In this document: in pieces, positions 48,641 through 59,249 of the stretch
How positions within the stretch are numbered: the stretch's first letter is position 1
Layout: each line of letters opens with the position of its first letter
Assembly (NCBI GenBank): GCA_951230915.1
Contig: OX579635.1
Coordinates: 18,538,001-18,602,000, forward strand
DNA: 64,000 nt
Direction of reading: 5' to 3'
DNA from: Antitrichia curtipendula
Taxonomy: Eukaryota; Streptophyta; Bryopsida; Hypnales; Leucodontaceae
Notes under the pieces: generated by a model
Told to the model about the DNA's origin: nothing
Database searches by the model: none
The model's input: only the letters and a program-made list of their open reading frames with translations
Translations under genes and position numbers: made by a program

Positions 48641-51600
48641 TGCCCTCTTGCTCTTTTGCCGATGCTGAGGGCAGCCGACTTCACCCCACGACGTGATTGA
48701 GTATTTCCTGATGTTGGGTTCAACCTCAAATTTGACTGGTGTTTTGTTTTACAGGTTTTACCCGAGGTATCTCTTGCTCCTGAGGTCAACATGGACCCTG
48801 AAAATATTGAATCGTATGCCCCTGATCAACCGGCCATTTCAACGGCTGAAGACATGGATTATGACGGTTCCGAGGCCGATGAAATAGAGCCAGTGGATGA
48901 CTTTATGTCAGAGGATGCTCTACGTAGATCCCAGAAAGTCAATTCGGTGTCGTCCATCTCCAGTCTCCGAGTGAAGCCCCATTCGGTATCTCTAATCCGA
49001 ATTCCGTTGTGCCGCCTGTCTGCAATGCCTATGGTTAAACCAGCATTGAAGTCTGACTTGACTAGGCTAGCTGAAGAATATGTTTTTGGGTACAGGGATG
49101 GGTCGGCCGTCTTCTATGTTTCAGTTACAAATGAACAGGGGGAGGAGGAGCACGTCAAAGAAAGTGAAAAGGTTGCTTGGGGACCTCTTTGGAATGCAGA
49201 GAATGATGTTTTCAATGCAATTCTGAATACGATGCCGGAATTGAAGCATCTCCAGAACTCTAAGTTCTTTGTATGCGATGGTAACCATCGCCTTCTGGCT
49301 TGGTCATCATATATTACTCTACACCATGAGACTGACCGAGATTGGCATGTTTCCGTTGACTCAATTTTATTAGAGACAAAGGGGCGGATTGGAGAAGTCA
49401 TGCATGTTATGCACGACATAAATAAGTACGTGCACAAAGCTCTTCTTTTGTTTTGTGATTCTTTCGTTATTTTTTCCTATGAGCCACGAGATTCTGACGA
49501 ATTGTTTGACTTGTGATTACAGACACACTGAGAATTCATTCATCCGGACAAGCTTGGTGCACACCTTGTATCGGGTCCGCAAATACGGAGTCATGGCTTT
49601 GGATAAGTTTGCCAATCACTTGAGTACCTCTGAGATGTTACAATGCACTCAAAATTTGAGGAAGTCATGGTACAGCATGTCGTTAGAGGTGTTCACGGCG
49701 TTCATTTATCATGTAAGCGTCAACTTTGGCTTGAAGTACATTTCAGTTACATTTATTCTCCAGTTCTCATTGTTTTCTCATCTCACATGTCTTACCCATT
49801 TTCCGTTGCAGTATGAGATAGCTGCCGCAACAGATACTGCAGTGAGGTTGTATAAGGAAGACACGCCAATGGAGAAGCAGACAGAGAATGGAGTTTTGGC
49901 TGCGATGAGACTGGGAACGAAGGAGAAGACAGTTGTCTTGACCAAGAAGTTGGGGAAGCTCACTGCCGTGGCTAATCCAAGTCTAGGGAAGGAGTGGCTT
50001 GATGAGGTGACTTCTCTATATAACAGATTTTACTATTTCTCAGTGTTGTTGCCTGTATTTGTCATTCTAATTTGTCCAATGATTCTATGAAGATTGAGCG
50101 TCACTGGTGTACAAACACTATTCCGGAGATGACTCTCGACAAGTTGCAGATGATTGCCACGTGCAATGTAAAGTCAGAGCATAAAGTCATGTGGTTACGT
50201 TGGTGGAACTCGTCCACCCCAACTAGAGAGGCGCGTCGATTTCCTATGAAGCCCGTGGGAGAAAATGATTTAAGAGCCTTCTTAGTCAAGGCGTGTTGGT
50301 ACGCAGGGGTGAGTGACTCTAATTGGTGTTTGACTAGTCCCTCGTCCCCTACATTATTTGAATTCATAATTTATATCTATCTACAGGTGTTCACTTGCAT
50401 GGTTATACTTAGTTCTCACCGCTTTGATCTCTTGAATGTTCAGATAGAGGATGCAACAACAGAAATGTTTGACAATATCGTCAAGAAGGATAATCTGGAT
50501 TTGGCCATGGACTCGCCTCAAGAGCCCGAGGTTTTAGCTGAATACATCGAGGGCTGGAGAATCCGATTGTGGGATCATTCATTCCTTTCTCACTTCAGAG
50601 GCCACGATGTCTTCAAAAAGTCTGATTTGTTTTCGAAGCACAAGGGTTCTGACCTCGTGGTCAAGCGAGTAATATTCAGGTATTTTTTGATTTGAACTGA
50701 TTTTTGTCAAGTGCAACCAAATTTCGTTTTCTGGAGATCTCTTTTATATCACAGCTCAGAGATGCATCTACCTTGTCAGGTACTTCAAGTACGAGCTACT
50801 TCCAAAAGCAGCAATTGCAAAGCGCGACCTGCCTCCATTTCTAAGTACATGGCTAGACGTTTCCACCAAACATTGCATGTTTTCTCCTTCACAGTTGCGG
50901 TGGTGGACAAGTGCTCACTTGAAGTCTGGAGCATGGTATTTGGACTGCCCTCCTGAGTTCACACCTCTAACGGAGGAGCGACTGAAACGTTCCATTGACT
51001 CCCAAGAACTTGTGCCTGAGTATGACGAGTTCAATGGCTTGGACGAGGATGCTAGAACAAAGGCAATGAAGAGGAGGGAGGAGGCCGATAAGAAGATTGC
51101 CGTGAAGAACTCCGAGGCAGTCGACAAGGCGCTTCAACGAGTGATGAAGAAGAAGTTCAAAATTGTTGAGAAGGTGAAGGTGATGTCTAAGGAGAAGAAT
51201 GTGGAGCAGACTCCAAAGCAACCGATAGCCGGTTCATCTGTAGTGGATCAGGGTTCTCAATTGCAAACATCAGTTTCTAGAGGCTCGAAGCGTGGATCGG
51301 AGTGATTAGCTCTCACGGAAGCAGGCTTAGTTCGTGGACCCACTGTCATTGACTTGGTCAATGACACTGACGTCTCCATTGATGAATTCATTTGCAACTC
51401 GTCTCTAACAGCAGTTCTTGCTGATCCATTGCCTTCGCTTTACTATGACATACTGAAATTCATGGAAAAGGTGCGGCCCTCCCCTCTCATCTATATTGTC
51501 ATTTTCACTCACATGTTATCTATTTTGTGTAATTTACTGAATTTCCTCTTAATTGCAGCACGCAGCGGATAAAGATCGATCCTTCAAAGGAGTTCGGAGT

Positions 51601-52953
51601 ACGTCGCCACGGGTAGACCTCATCATCGCCGACATGCCTGAAGGGCTACCTGTTCCTACTGTGTCCAAGCCTCCTTCTGCCATTCCAAAGTGGAATCAGG
51701 GCTCCGATTCTTGGCTTGAATCTCTTTTTGAATTCGCCGATGGACATTTACAGCCGGATGATGGGGCACTACTTATTATTTATCCTTATAGGGCCCAAGC
51801 CCAAGCTGACATCCGTAGCTATGCAGATCCCTATGCTTTCAAATTACGGAAGGAATGGTGGGGGGCAAACCGCTTGCACTTAATGTCGCCCTTGGATCGT
51901 TCATTGACGGTAATGTCCCCTCTCATGTCAAGTTCTTTGCTTCACTTCAATATTTTTGCATTATGGTATGAGCTGTAGTGACATTGATCACTTTTGTTCT
52001 GCAGACGTTGCATTTTGGAATCCAGTTGTTTGTGAGGAACTTGCCGAACGTCGGTCCTTCAAAGTTTGCATTCCAGCCCTGTCCGACATTGCTTGCACTC
52101 GGGGTGGATGTTGAGCGTGACGACATTATCCAGAACTTCACTACCTCGGATACCATGGCCATGGACAAGGGTATACCGTGGAGAGGGGCGCGTGAGAAGG
52201 ACCCTCGATTTATGGCCATGTTCATTGAAGCGTCATCTATCCCGGGTGACATGGTTCTGGATTGTACGGCTTCAACGGGTATATTGTAGAACCAACCCTT
52301 CACGTGTTAATGATGCAAATTACATTTCAAAGTTGTTGCACTTGATGTAGTCATATTTTAATTTCAATTCAATGTTCATGTTTCAGGGGCCTCCATTCAC
52401 GCTTGTAGGCTTCTAGACAGGCACGTTATAGCCCTAGAAGAAGACAAGGCCATCTTTGATGCAATGTTGGCTCCTCTCATTCGTTCAGTTCAAGTTGTTC
52501 CTGTAACACTTGCACCTGTGACATTGGCCTCTGACGATCCAGATGCAGAGGAGGTTGTGGTTCAACATATTATCAAGAAATCTCGATTCAGTAAGTAAGT
52601 CCTTTTTTAATTTGCATTTTCTCATGTTCATTTCACCTTAGCCTATCTTCAGACATTTATAACTCTCCTTTTGTCCATGCAGCATGATTAGTAATGAGGC
52701 GCAACACTGGCCATTCTACTCATCGCCCAGATTTTTTCCTAGTCCGGAGAAACCGTACATACTACCCCTCTATGCCGAGGCGTTAGCAGTTGAATTTGCA
52801 TTCCACCGCCTTCTTCCTACACGGAATAAGGCTACTCCTTTAGACCCTAGGGTGTTGGAATTTGTAGATGTGGAAGCTGAAGAAGAAGATGAGGAGACCT
52901 CTAGCAGTGATAGCAGTGTTCATTCTCACTCAATGTCTTCTTCGTCTACGTGA

Positions 52954-53665
52954 TCTTGTTTTGAGATAGATCATTCTTGTTTGATCTATGTCTCCATCTT
53001 CGACACCTTATTTTATGTATTTGGATAATGATGGCAATATAGGTACTAGCTCATGGTCCTCAGATCTGAATTTCTATTGTCAATATCTTGTCATGGTTTT
53101 GATTGTGGTATCCATGCTATAGATACAATCATTTACTACTTGTTTTAGGAGGAGCGAACCTTGATTTGCCTAAATTGATTAGAAACAAAAAGAGCTTTGT
53201 TGCTTTTAATTTTAGGGGAAGTGATCAATGTTCTAAACCATCGTGGGACCTCTCGGCGCCGAGAGGGTTATCAGACATGTGCTTGGTAATCTGCAACCGA
53301 GACCCTAAACCTCTAATTTGATAACCATTACAGAACAATATAAGTTCCATAGTCATTTATTAATGTACAAGCTAAATTATCCTACAGTTAGTACTTTTAA
53401 GTGTTATTAAGCTTATACAATACAATGCAACTCCAATTATGTACTTCTTACTTTTCACCCTAAACCCCTATCGATTGGGATCTCTAACATCCCCTCATGT
53501 AAGAGGACTTTTATGGAATGAGTATCTGAAGATCAGATGGAATTGTATACCATACATCATTGTGGTAGACATTTCACTCTAATCATCAAGTTTTGTATCT
53601 AATAAAATTTGGAAAGGGATCCAAATTAATTTAGTTCATATGATGTACTTCCACCTTTTAGGTAA
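52954..53665. other. E2 right arm, non-coding
   Basis: This is 3' flanking sequence of the cargo gene. It contains the perfect palindrome CCTCTCGGCGCCGAGAGG at 53,249-53,266, the fourth copy of the E2 motif and the only one outside an intron. I see no gene. Confidence 0.6.
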
Positions 53666-53676
53666 ATGTGAGATTT

Positions 53677-53873
53677 TTTATTTTTATTTTTTTGGAGACA
53701 AGCGTGTTGAGGAAACACATTGCAAAGGGTCTGTTAGGAAGAGAGGCTAATTTCACGCAAGGTAGAGAAACTACTGCCACCAGGTTTCAAACCCGCAACC
53801 ACAACATTTGGTTTAGGTACCTCACGACCATCCTCCGGTAGTTTAGGGTCATCGCGGATCGACATGTGAGATT
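53677..53873 (-). mobile_element. tRNA-derived SINE, ~197 bp
   Basis: On the minus strand it has an A-box-like TGGTCGTGAGGT, then a B-box-like GGGTTTGAAACC at tRNA-like spacing. It ends in an A/T-rich tail (AAAAAAATAAAAATAAAAAA). It is flanked by perfect 11-bp duplications ATGTGAGATTT (53,666-53,676 and 53,874-53,884). It was copied into the right arm of E2 after E2 existed. Pol III promoter boxes, tail and duplication together support a SINE. The family is not identified. Confidence 0.8.
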
Positions 53874-53938
53874 TAGGCCATCTTCAAATCCTATAATTTT
53901 CTAAATCTACTATAGAATTCCAAAGAGGCGCAATTCAT

Positions 53939-53955
53939 AAACCCTAAACCCTAAA
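53939..53955. repeat. Short plant-telomere-like repeat
   Basis: About two and a half units of CCCTAAA lie near the right end of E2. They are too short for a telomere and are probably incidental. Confidence 0.6.
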
Positions 53956-54107
53956 CCAAATTAGTTCATCATTTTATAACTTCAAGTATAGTGAAATTCG
54001 ATAATATTTAGCCATAGAATTTCCCTCAAGGGTTAAAATCATTTTAGGTATACAAAATCCAAACATTATTTTAGAATTTCTATCCTACTGCTGTATTTTC
54101 CATAAAC

Positions 54108-54202
54108 ACGGTCATAGGTCCCACCCTAGAATTCAGTCTAAGAAACTATATGCTCACAGGCTCACAAGCTCACGCTCGTAGGCTCACAGAATAGCAACCC
54201 TG
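54108..54202. promoter_or_regulatory. E2 right subterminal and terminal region
   Basis: CACGGTCATAGGTCCC (54,108-54,123) is the inverted counterpart of the left subterminal motif. Repeated GCTCAC words (54,150-54,188) then lead to the inverted terminus ending ATAGCAACCCTG. Confidence 0.6.
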
Positions 54203-54211
54203 GATTTATTC
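54203..54211. repeat. Right target-site duplication of E2
   Basis: GATTTATTC is identical to the left copy at 42,118-42,126. The dispersed repeat resumes beyond it to about 54,770. Confidence 0.88.
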
Positions 54212-55492
54212 TTCAAAGCAAGATGCTAAAAAGACAAGCTGCGCTTCGCACCTTTGCCCAATCTGACTACATGTATGAAAATTTTAGATCATTCAGAATT
54301 GTACAATATATAGAAAAAAAATAGTAAATAGAAAGAAGTAGAAAATGATGCAAAATACTAAATTGATGAAGAAATTAGTTATGAAATTGAAAAATGTCAA
54401 TCCCAATGGTTGTAATGTGGTACCTTAATAAATAATCTACATCCTATGATTTTATTTTAACCAATATTGTAAATTAAATTAAATTAAGGACTTTAAAGTT
54501 TATTTTTGAATAGGAAATCCATAATTGCCCACAAACTAAAACTCCTCATAACTTTCATTGTATTAATCAAAATGGAATGATTCAAAGCTTTATATATATA
54601 TATATAAAATCCGAAAATTATTGGTCCTTAAAGCTACTTCTCATCCACATGTTGTGTGAAAAATTTTAAGAAAAAATATAAAAATTCCATTTGTAGTGAG
54701 TTGCCCAGATTCACTTTGTTGCTCCAAAATGCAGTTTGGTCCTTTAAAGGTTAAAATAAAGATTAACAATGCAACTATATTGAAACAAATCTAAAGTCAC
54801 CACTAGAGAAATTGATGTCCATTCCAACATAGATTTAGCATAGTTTTGTTAATAAACAAGGTTGGTTAGGACGTCCTAATTCAAATACTTTTTAATATAG
54901 TCATGTACAATAGTCCCTTGTGTATTTTGGCTATCTCTTGCTATTCACTATTGATGCAAACTTTAACCCAAAGAATGATATTTTTTGAATTTGAGTCTAC
55001 CTAATGAAATGAAGCTTATCAAGTACAATTTCAACTACAATTAGAAATTTTGAAAATTTTACAACTTTCAATATTTTATAGGAGTAAGAACTTTGGGCCT
55101 ATAACCATAGTTTGATGATTTTCTAATTTTAGAGTGACATCATAACTTCAGTGTATACCATGATGTTGTGAACAACAATATGCATGAAAATTTCAAAATT
55201 TTCAAGTACATTTTGGATTTGATACAATTTTCTTCATTATTTTCTTGAAAAATTCACAGTAATTTCAAATTTTCCCAAGAAGAGTTTGAAAAGTTCATGA
55301 CTTGTAGCATACATATAAGTTCATCTCTGAAAAATAGATATAAATTTTTTCATTCATATCTAGATGCAAAATGGCAGCAATCAAAGTGATGGACAGTGAG
55401 GCTTGAAATCAGTGCTCTAAATTAGGGTTAAATGTGACTTCACAATATCTTACTTTCTAAAAAGGACGCTCCTAAATCATCGGCAAAACTGT
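54212..55492. other. Resumed dispersed repeat, then intergenic AT-rich DNA
   Basis: 54,212-54,770 is the second part of the 1.8-kb repeat and ends near GGTCCTTTAAAGGTTAAA. The remainder up to the GTPase stop codon is non-coding and presumably includes the gene's 3' region. No gene is seen. Confidence 0.55.
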
Positions 55493-58400
55493 TCAATACA
55501 CCATTTCCTCCATGGGTTTCGTCTGCTTTGGCTTTTGATCTTTGGGCTTCTTGTTTCCTTTGCTAGGAGACTTCATTGCTGTGAAACCAGGCTTTTCAAA
55601 GATAGCAGCCATGTCATACACCATGGCTTCATGAGTCGTCACAGCCACTCCCTCATAGGTCCAAGCTTGCAGAACTGCAGTGCCCTTCACACCAATGCCC
55701 ACCCATCCCAACCCGGCCACCGCCACGTCCACACTGCTTTGCTCCCAGGAGTCTCCCGTCACTGTCACCCTCCGAGGTACCCACCGGCCTATCTCCGCAG
55801 CTCGATCCTTGTCCGCTGGTGGCTGGAGAAACGTGGAAAGTCATATAAGCTCCAGGAAAAAGTGCATACAAAATGACTTCAGGAAACTAGACCAACTTAT
55901 CCAAAATGCATGGTCCATCGACTAATGTTCAAAACATTCTTGAGTAGTAGTGGCATTGCACCTTTTGAGAACATAGTTATTCAGAGTGAAGTAATGCCAG
56001 ATGAGAGAAAATCAAGTAAAATGAAGCTCTGACATACTCTCACTATGTGAAGACAATGGCTCATTGGCTTGAGGAGCTCTCACTTCAAATTGAGCTCAAA
56101 TTTCCAAAACAAGCTGTGAGGGTTCCTTTTCATGCAATTCCGAAGCTCCAGATTGTAATATTCACTCATAGCTCTGACAAATTCGTCAGTGATAGAAATT
56201 GTTCTAGGGGAGGCGCTGCAAGTGGAAGGGCAGATGAAAACTAACACTCGCCTAATTGCTTCACGTATCAGAGCAGAACAAGATGGAGTGAAATTACCGT
56301 CAATCGATCGCCAAGGTGCTTCTCGAAAAGCTCATCAGCTTTCTCAGACTTCCCCATGTGCAAGGGAAGCTGCGCAGATGCCCAAACTGTCACATAGATG
56401 CTCTCAGACGGGGCTTCCACCACATCTAATCTAAGTAGTCCTCCTACGTGCACGGTACTGCCTATCTGTTTCAAGTCCAACATCCAACCCAATAAGCCTT
56501 CGCAGGAGGATAACGCTGCAAACTCTACTGAAGAGTAATGCCGTCCTTAAGGAATGAATCAGGTCAGCAAGACTCAGAAATCAAGACGTCAGATATGGCA
56601 AGCACTGTAAGGAAGGACGATAGCTGGCAACACAGTTTACCCGAACGAAAGACGTGAATGTAACGTACAGGATCCTAAAACCGAAAAAGCCCTGATCCCG
56701 TCCCCTATACCGACCCCTGCTAGCAACAGCAATTCATCTATTCATACAGTTATTAGCAAGTGGTGCACGCATCACGAGGCTAAATATGTCTATGGTCAAT
56801 GATTCTTTGTCAGGAAATGGGGTTGTCTAATACATTGAATAATTGCATAGGAAATTCATACAATGAGTGATTATTTTTTTATCTCAAAAAAGTTTGACTC
56901 ATATATACGACGGGATCTCTTCACCGCTTCATAGTGATCTCTAAAAAGAGCACACTCCTACACATTGCTTAAAATGCATAAATAGTACTCCATATCCTCT
57001 TCCTTAATTGAGGGTAAAATTGGTGAAGACGACGGAATCTCACCTTCACACGAAAGGTTCTCGGCTTGAGCTCCTTCCGCACTTCGACCAGCTTTTGCTC
57101 CTCCCGGTTCAGCTTGGAGCTCAGTTGATGCGGGTGGATCAGACCAGGAGTGTCGAACAGCCGTGCGCGAGCTGGCAAGATGCCCTCCAACTTGAGAACT
57201 CCGAGAGTCGTCCCTGGGACAGCTGCCTCCGTCAACACCGTCTTCTTCCGCTTCTCGCCTGCAAACTTCGCCAAGGAGTTGATGAGAGAAGATTTACCAG
57301 CATTCTGCGCACCGACGACCCAGCAATCTCCCCTTGGACCAGCAAGCTGCTTGATGTGCTCGGCCAGTTGCTCTACCCCCCAGCCTTTGAATGCACTCAC
57401 GAGGTGCACGCCCGCAATTCGCGTCACGCCCCCAGATTTGGACCTCCGACGCACCCATTGCTCCAGACGATTGGCAGAGATTTGCTTAGGAAGCAGGTCG
57501 ATCTTGTTCATGACCACCACCAACCTGGCCCAGCAGTGAATTTGATTTCCACGAATTTTAGCCAAACGACTAGAAGCGAAAATTCTTAGCCAGTTTCATT
57601 CCAGGATCTAAGCCAAACGTCTAGAATTCACATTGAAAATCGTTACAATGAGTACCAAACAGAGTTAATCGCTGCAAAAGCTATTGAAGAACCCAGAACA
57701 TTCTACCAAGAATGGCTATCAAAAGTTAACCCCTGAACCCCTCAAGGACCAAGAGATCCTCATGTTTCTTTGAGCAGTTTTGGTATGTCATATGGGAACT
57801 TTCTTTTGTTCAATTTTATTTAGTTTTTGACAAATAAATGCAACGTCTTCATAAATACCGACGATATAAACCTTGACCGCATCAGAATTACATTTTCACA
57901 ATATGATCAATCCAATTGGTCATGAATCTTGATCCTTTCAGGGTTTAAAGGCATTACTAATTTTGAAAAAACATGACAACATCACTAAACCTGGGGGTGT
58001 TTCCGGCTTTGCCTTCTTGCCAGGCGGTGCCAAGTTCTTCGTCGGCCTCTGCCAGAACCTCCGCAGCTTTGCGTGGAAACGAGCCATCGAAGTCCGACCC
58101 GTCTACGACCATCAATACCACGGCTCTCCTTCCATACGCCTTCTTCAACCGCGCACCGACAACACGCTCGAAGTCGAAATCAGGCAGAAGATTCTCGGCA
58201 CTCTCGTCCTTGATCTTTCCGTAGTTCCGGAGTGCATGACAACGCGCGCACACCACCACTTTCTCTGCTTCCTCTTCTTCCTCATCGACTGCGTCCCGCT
58301 TACTCATCCGGTGCTTCCCACCGAGAATCTCAGCCCAGGCATCCTTCCCTGCCTGTCTGCTATCAGCCCCAACCTCATTCCACTCCGTCGCAACGCTCAG

Positions 58401-59021
58401 TCGAGTGTCCATGTCCATATTCTCTTCGTCCTCGTCCTCGTCAATATCAAAATCCGAATCGTCTAATTCGGCTCTTCCTGCATCGAACTCTTCCAACTCC
58501 TCTCCATCTTCCTCCAATTCGTCGTCTGATTTCCCCAGAATGGCAGGCATTTTGAAGTACCCGGGTCGGCTTGGGTCCTTGTCTTGCATGTACACACCGC
58601 AACCAGGACAAGCCAACTTTTCCAAATACTTTTGTCGTCGTCTCTCAAAAGACGCATCCGCTGAGGCTGGTTTCATGCATTCTAGGGTTTTGAGCTCCTT
58701 ACGTCTGTCACCGCCCTCGGAACTAGAACTGAAGCTAAGCAAGCCAGAAAATTGGACATTACTTGGAGACGCCCTGAACCTATCTGCCAATCCCAATGCA
58801 GAAACCACGACCGAATTTCCATTTCGTGATCCAACGAAGCAGTACTTCGAGTTCACGGATTGACCCAAAGCGCATAACCTAATCGAAGAAGGAGAGACAA
58901 GACTCCCATGGGCCCATTGCAGTGTCCTCGCAGCGTGGCAGGATGTGCACCCCGAAACCGTGCGAGCCAAACAGGCCATTGGAGCTGCCCCAAAATCCTG
59001 CACAACTCCTGAATTCACCAC
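55493..59021 (-). CDS. BPG2: BPG2/YqeH-type circularly permuted GTPase, plastid ribosome biogenesis
   Basis: Four exons with GT-AG junctions (59021-57991, 57524-57044, 56465-56298, 55822-55493) join into 670 codons, close to the family length of about 660. An N-terminal Ser/Arg-rich region fits a plastid transit peptide, and Met-15 (58,979) is an alternative start. A zinc finger pairs CPGCGVYMQ with CARCHALRNYG. The GTPase motifs are in the permuted order: VVMNKIDLLP (G4), SAFKG (G5), GAQNAGKSSLINSL (P-loop), then FDTPGL (G3). The C-terminal part has VHVGGLLRLDVVEA and VTVWASAQLPLHMGK, typical of plant BPG2. In plants this protein acts in chloroplast rRNA processing and ribosome assembly. All motifs and frames are intact, so it is a working host gene. 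It could be a close NOA1/RIF1-family paralogue, but the C-terminal block favours BPG2. Confidence 0.9.
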
Positions 59022-59145
59022 ACTCTTGAATTCATTCCTCCGAGCTGATACTCCGCAGCAGTGACATTACACAAGGGCCTAAGAAAATTCGCAGACCAGT
59101 GCACCCACAACCCTCCACCTTTCTTGCCAACAAATTGAAGTACGA

Positions 59146-59234
59146 AAACCCTAAGCCTTCAGAGCCTCGAGCTTCGAGAGCTAAAGAATCCTAAAACTGC
59201 AGCACCTCAAACATGAGCACTAAACCCTAAACCC
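59146..59234. promoter_or_regulatory. Two telo-boxes upstream of the GTPase gene
   Basis: AAACCCTAA occurs at 59,146-59,154, and AAACCCTAAACCC at 59,222-59,234, 125 and 200 bp upstream of the start codon. Such telo-boxes are common in promoters of plant translation and ribosome-biogenesis genes, which fits the product. Promoter function is inferred from position. Confidence 0.5.
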
Positions 59235-59249
59235 AGAGGAGGTGAAGAC

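Larger units (their letters stand above)
47187..52953 (+). pseudogene. E2 ParB-like / DNA-methyltransferase-like fusion gene
   Basis: Twelve exons with GT-AG borders join into 1,240 codons: 47187-47399, 48126-48329, 48755-49425, 49523-49712, 49812-50006, 50093-50308, 50444-50679, 50780-51470, 51559-51909, 52005-52278, 52387-52594, 52683-52953. Exon 1 is basic (KARKRKKRRR, a likely nuclear signal). The ParB/sulfiredoxin-like domain covers about residues 210-350, with FFVCDGNHRLLAW at D314-R318. A WLRWWN...REARRFP helical region, a WYLDCP block and a Lys-rich linker follow. The methyltransferase-like part has VDLIIADMPEG (D897, motif IV position), WRGAREKDP (W1048) and MVLDCTASTG (D1075) then RHVIALEEDKAIF, the permuted beta-class order. 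DPPY is replaced by DMPE. One in-frame TGA (51,303-51,305) is the only break, in the linker. Whether it methylates DNA or only binds SAM is unknown. The first exon is tentative. Confidence 0.75.
42127..54202. mobile_element. E2: 12.1-kb Mutator-like DNA transposon with ParB-methyltransferase cargo
   Basis: The ends are inverted: CAGCGGTGCTATTTTGTGAG at the left and, on the other strand, CAGGGTTGCTATTCTGTGAG at the right. They are followed by short GTGAGC-rich subterminal repeats. A perfect 9-bp duplication flanks the element. It carries a leftward transposase (42,570-46,429) and a rightward ParB-methyltransferase gene (47,187-52,953) with the same organisation as E1. The two elements share protein motifs and several intron positions, but little DNA similarity outside short terminal motifs, so they are different families or old relatives. 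This copy is better preserved: I saw no frameshift in either gene, only four in-frame stops in total. Confidence 0.9.

Noticed and set aside
53939..53955. CCCTAAACCCTAAACC as a telomere or interstitial telomere
   Set aside because: Only about two and a half units, inside E2's right arm; too short for a telomeric array.
3003..54202. Assignment of E1/E2 to the KDZ (Kyakuja-Dileera-Zisupton) group
   Set aside because: KDZ elements also associate with DNA-modifying enzymes, but the WRKY/GCM-like finger, C-terminal SWIM finger, C-x2-HW after the second Asp and the 9-bp duplication fit MULE better. A profile search would settle it.
57008..58863. Long plus-strand frames opposite the GTPase gene
   Set aside because: They are antisense shadows of conserved GTPase exons; the minus strand carries all family motifs and splice sites.
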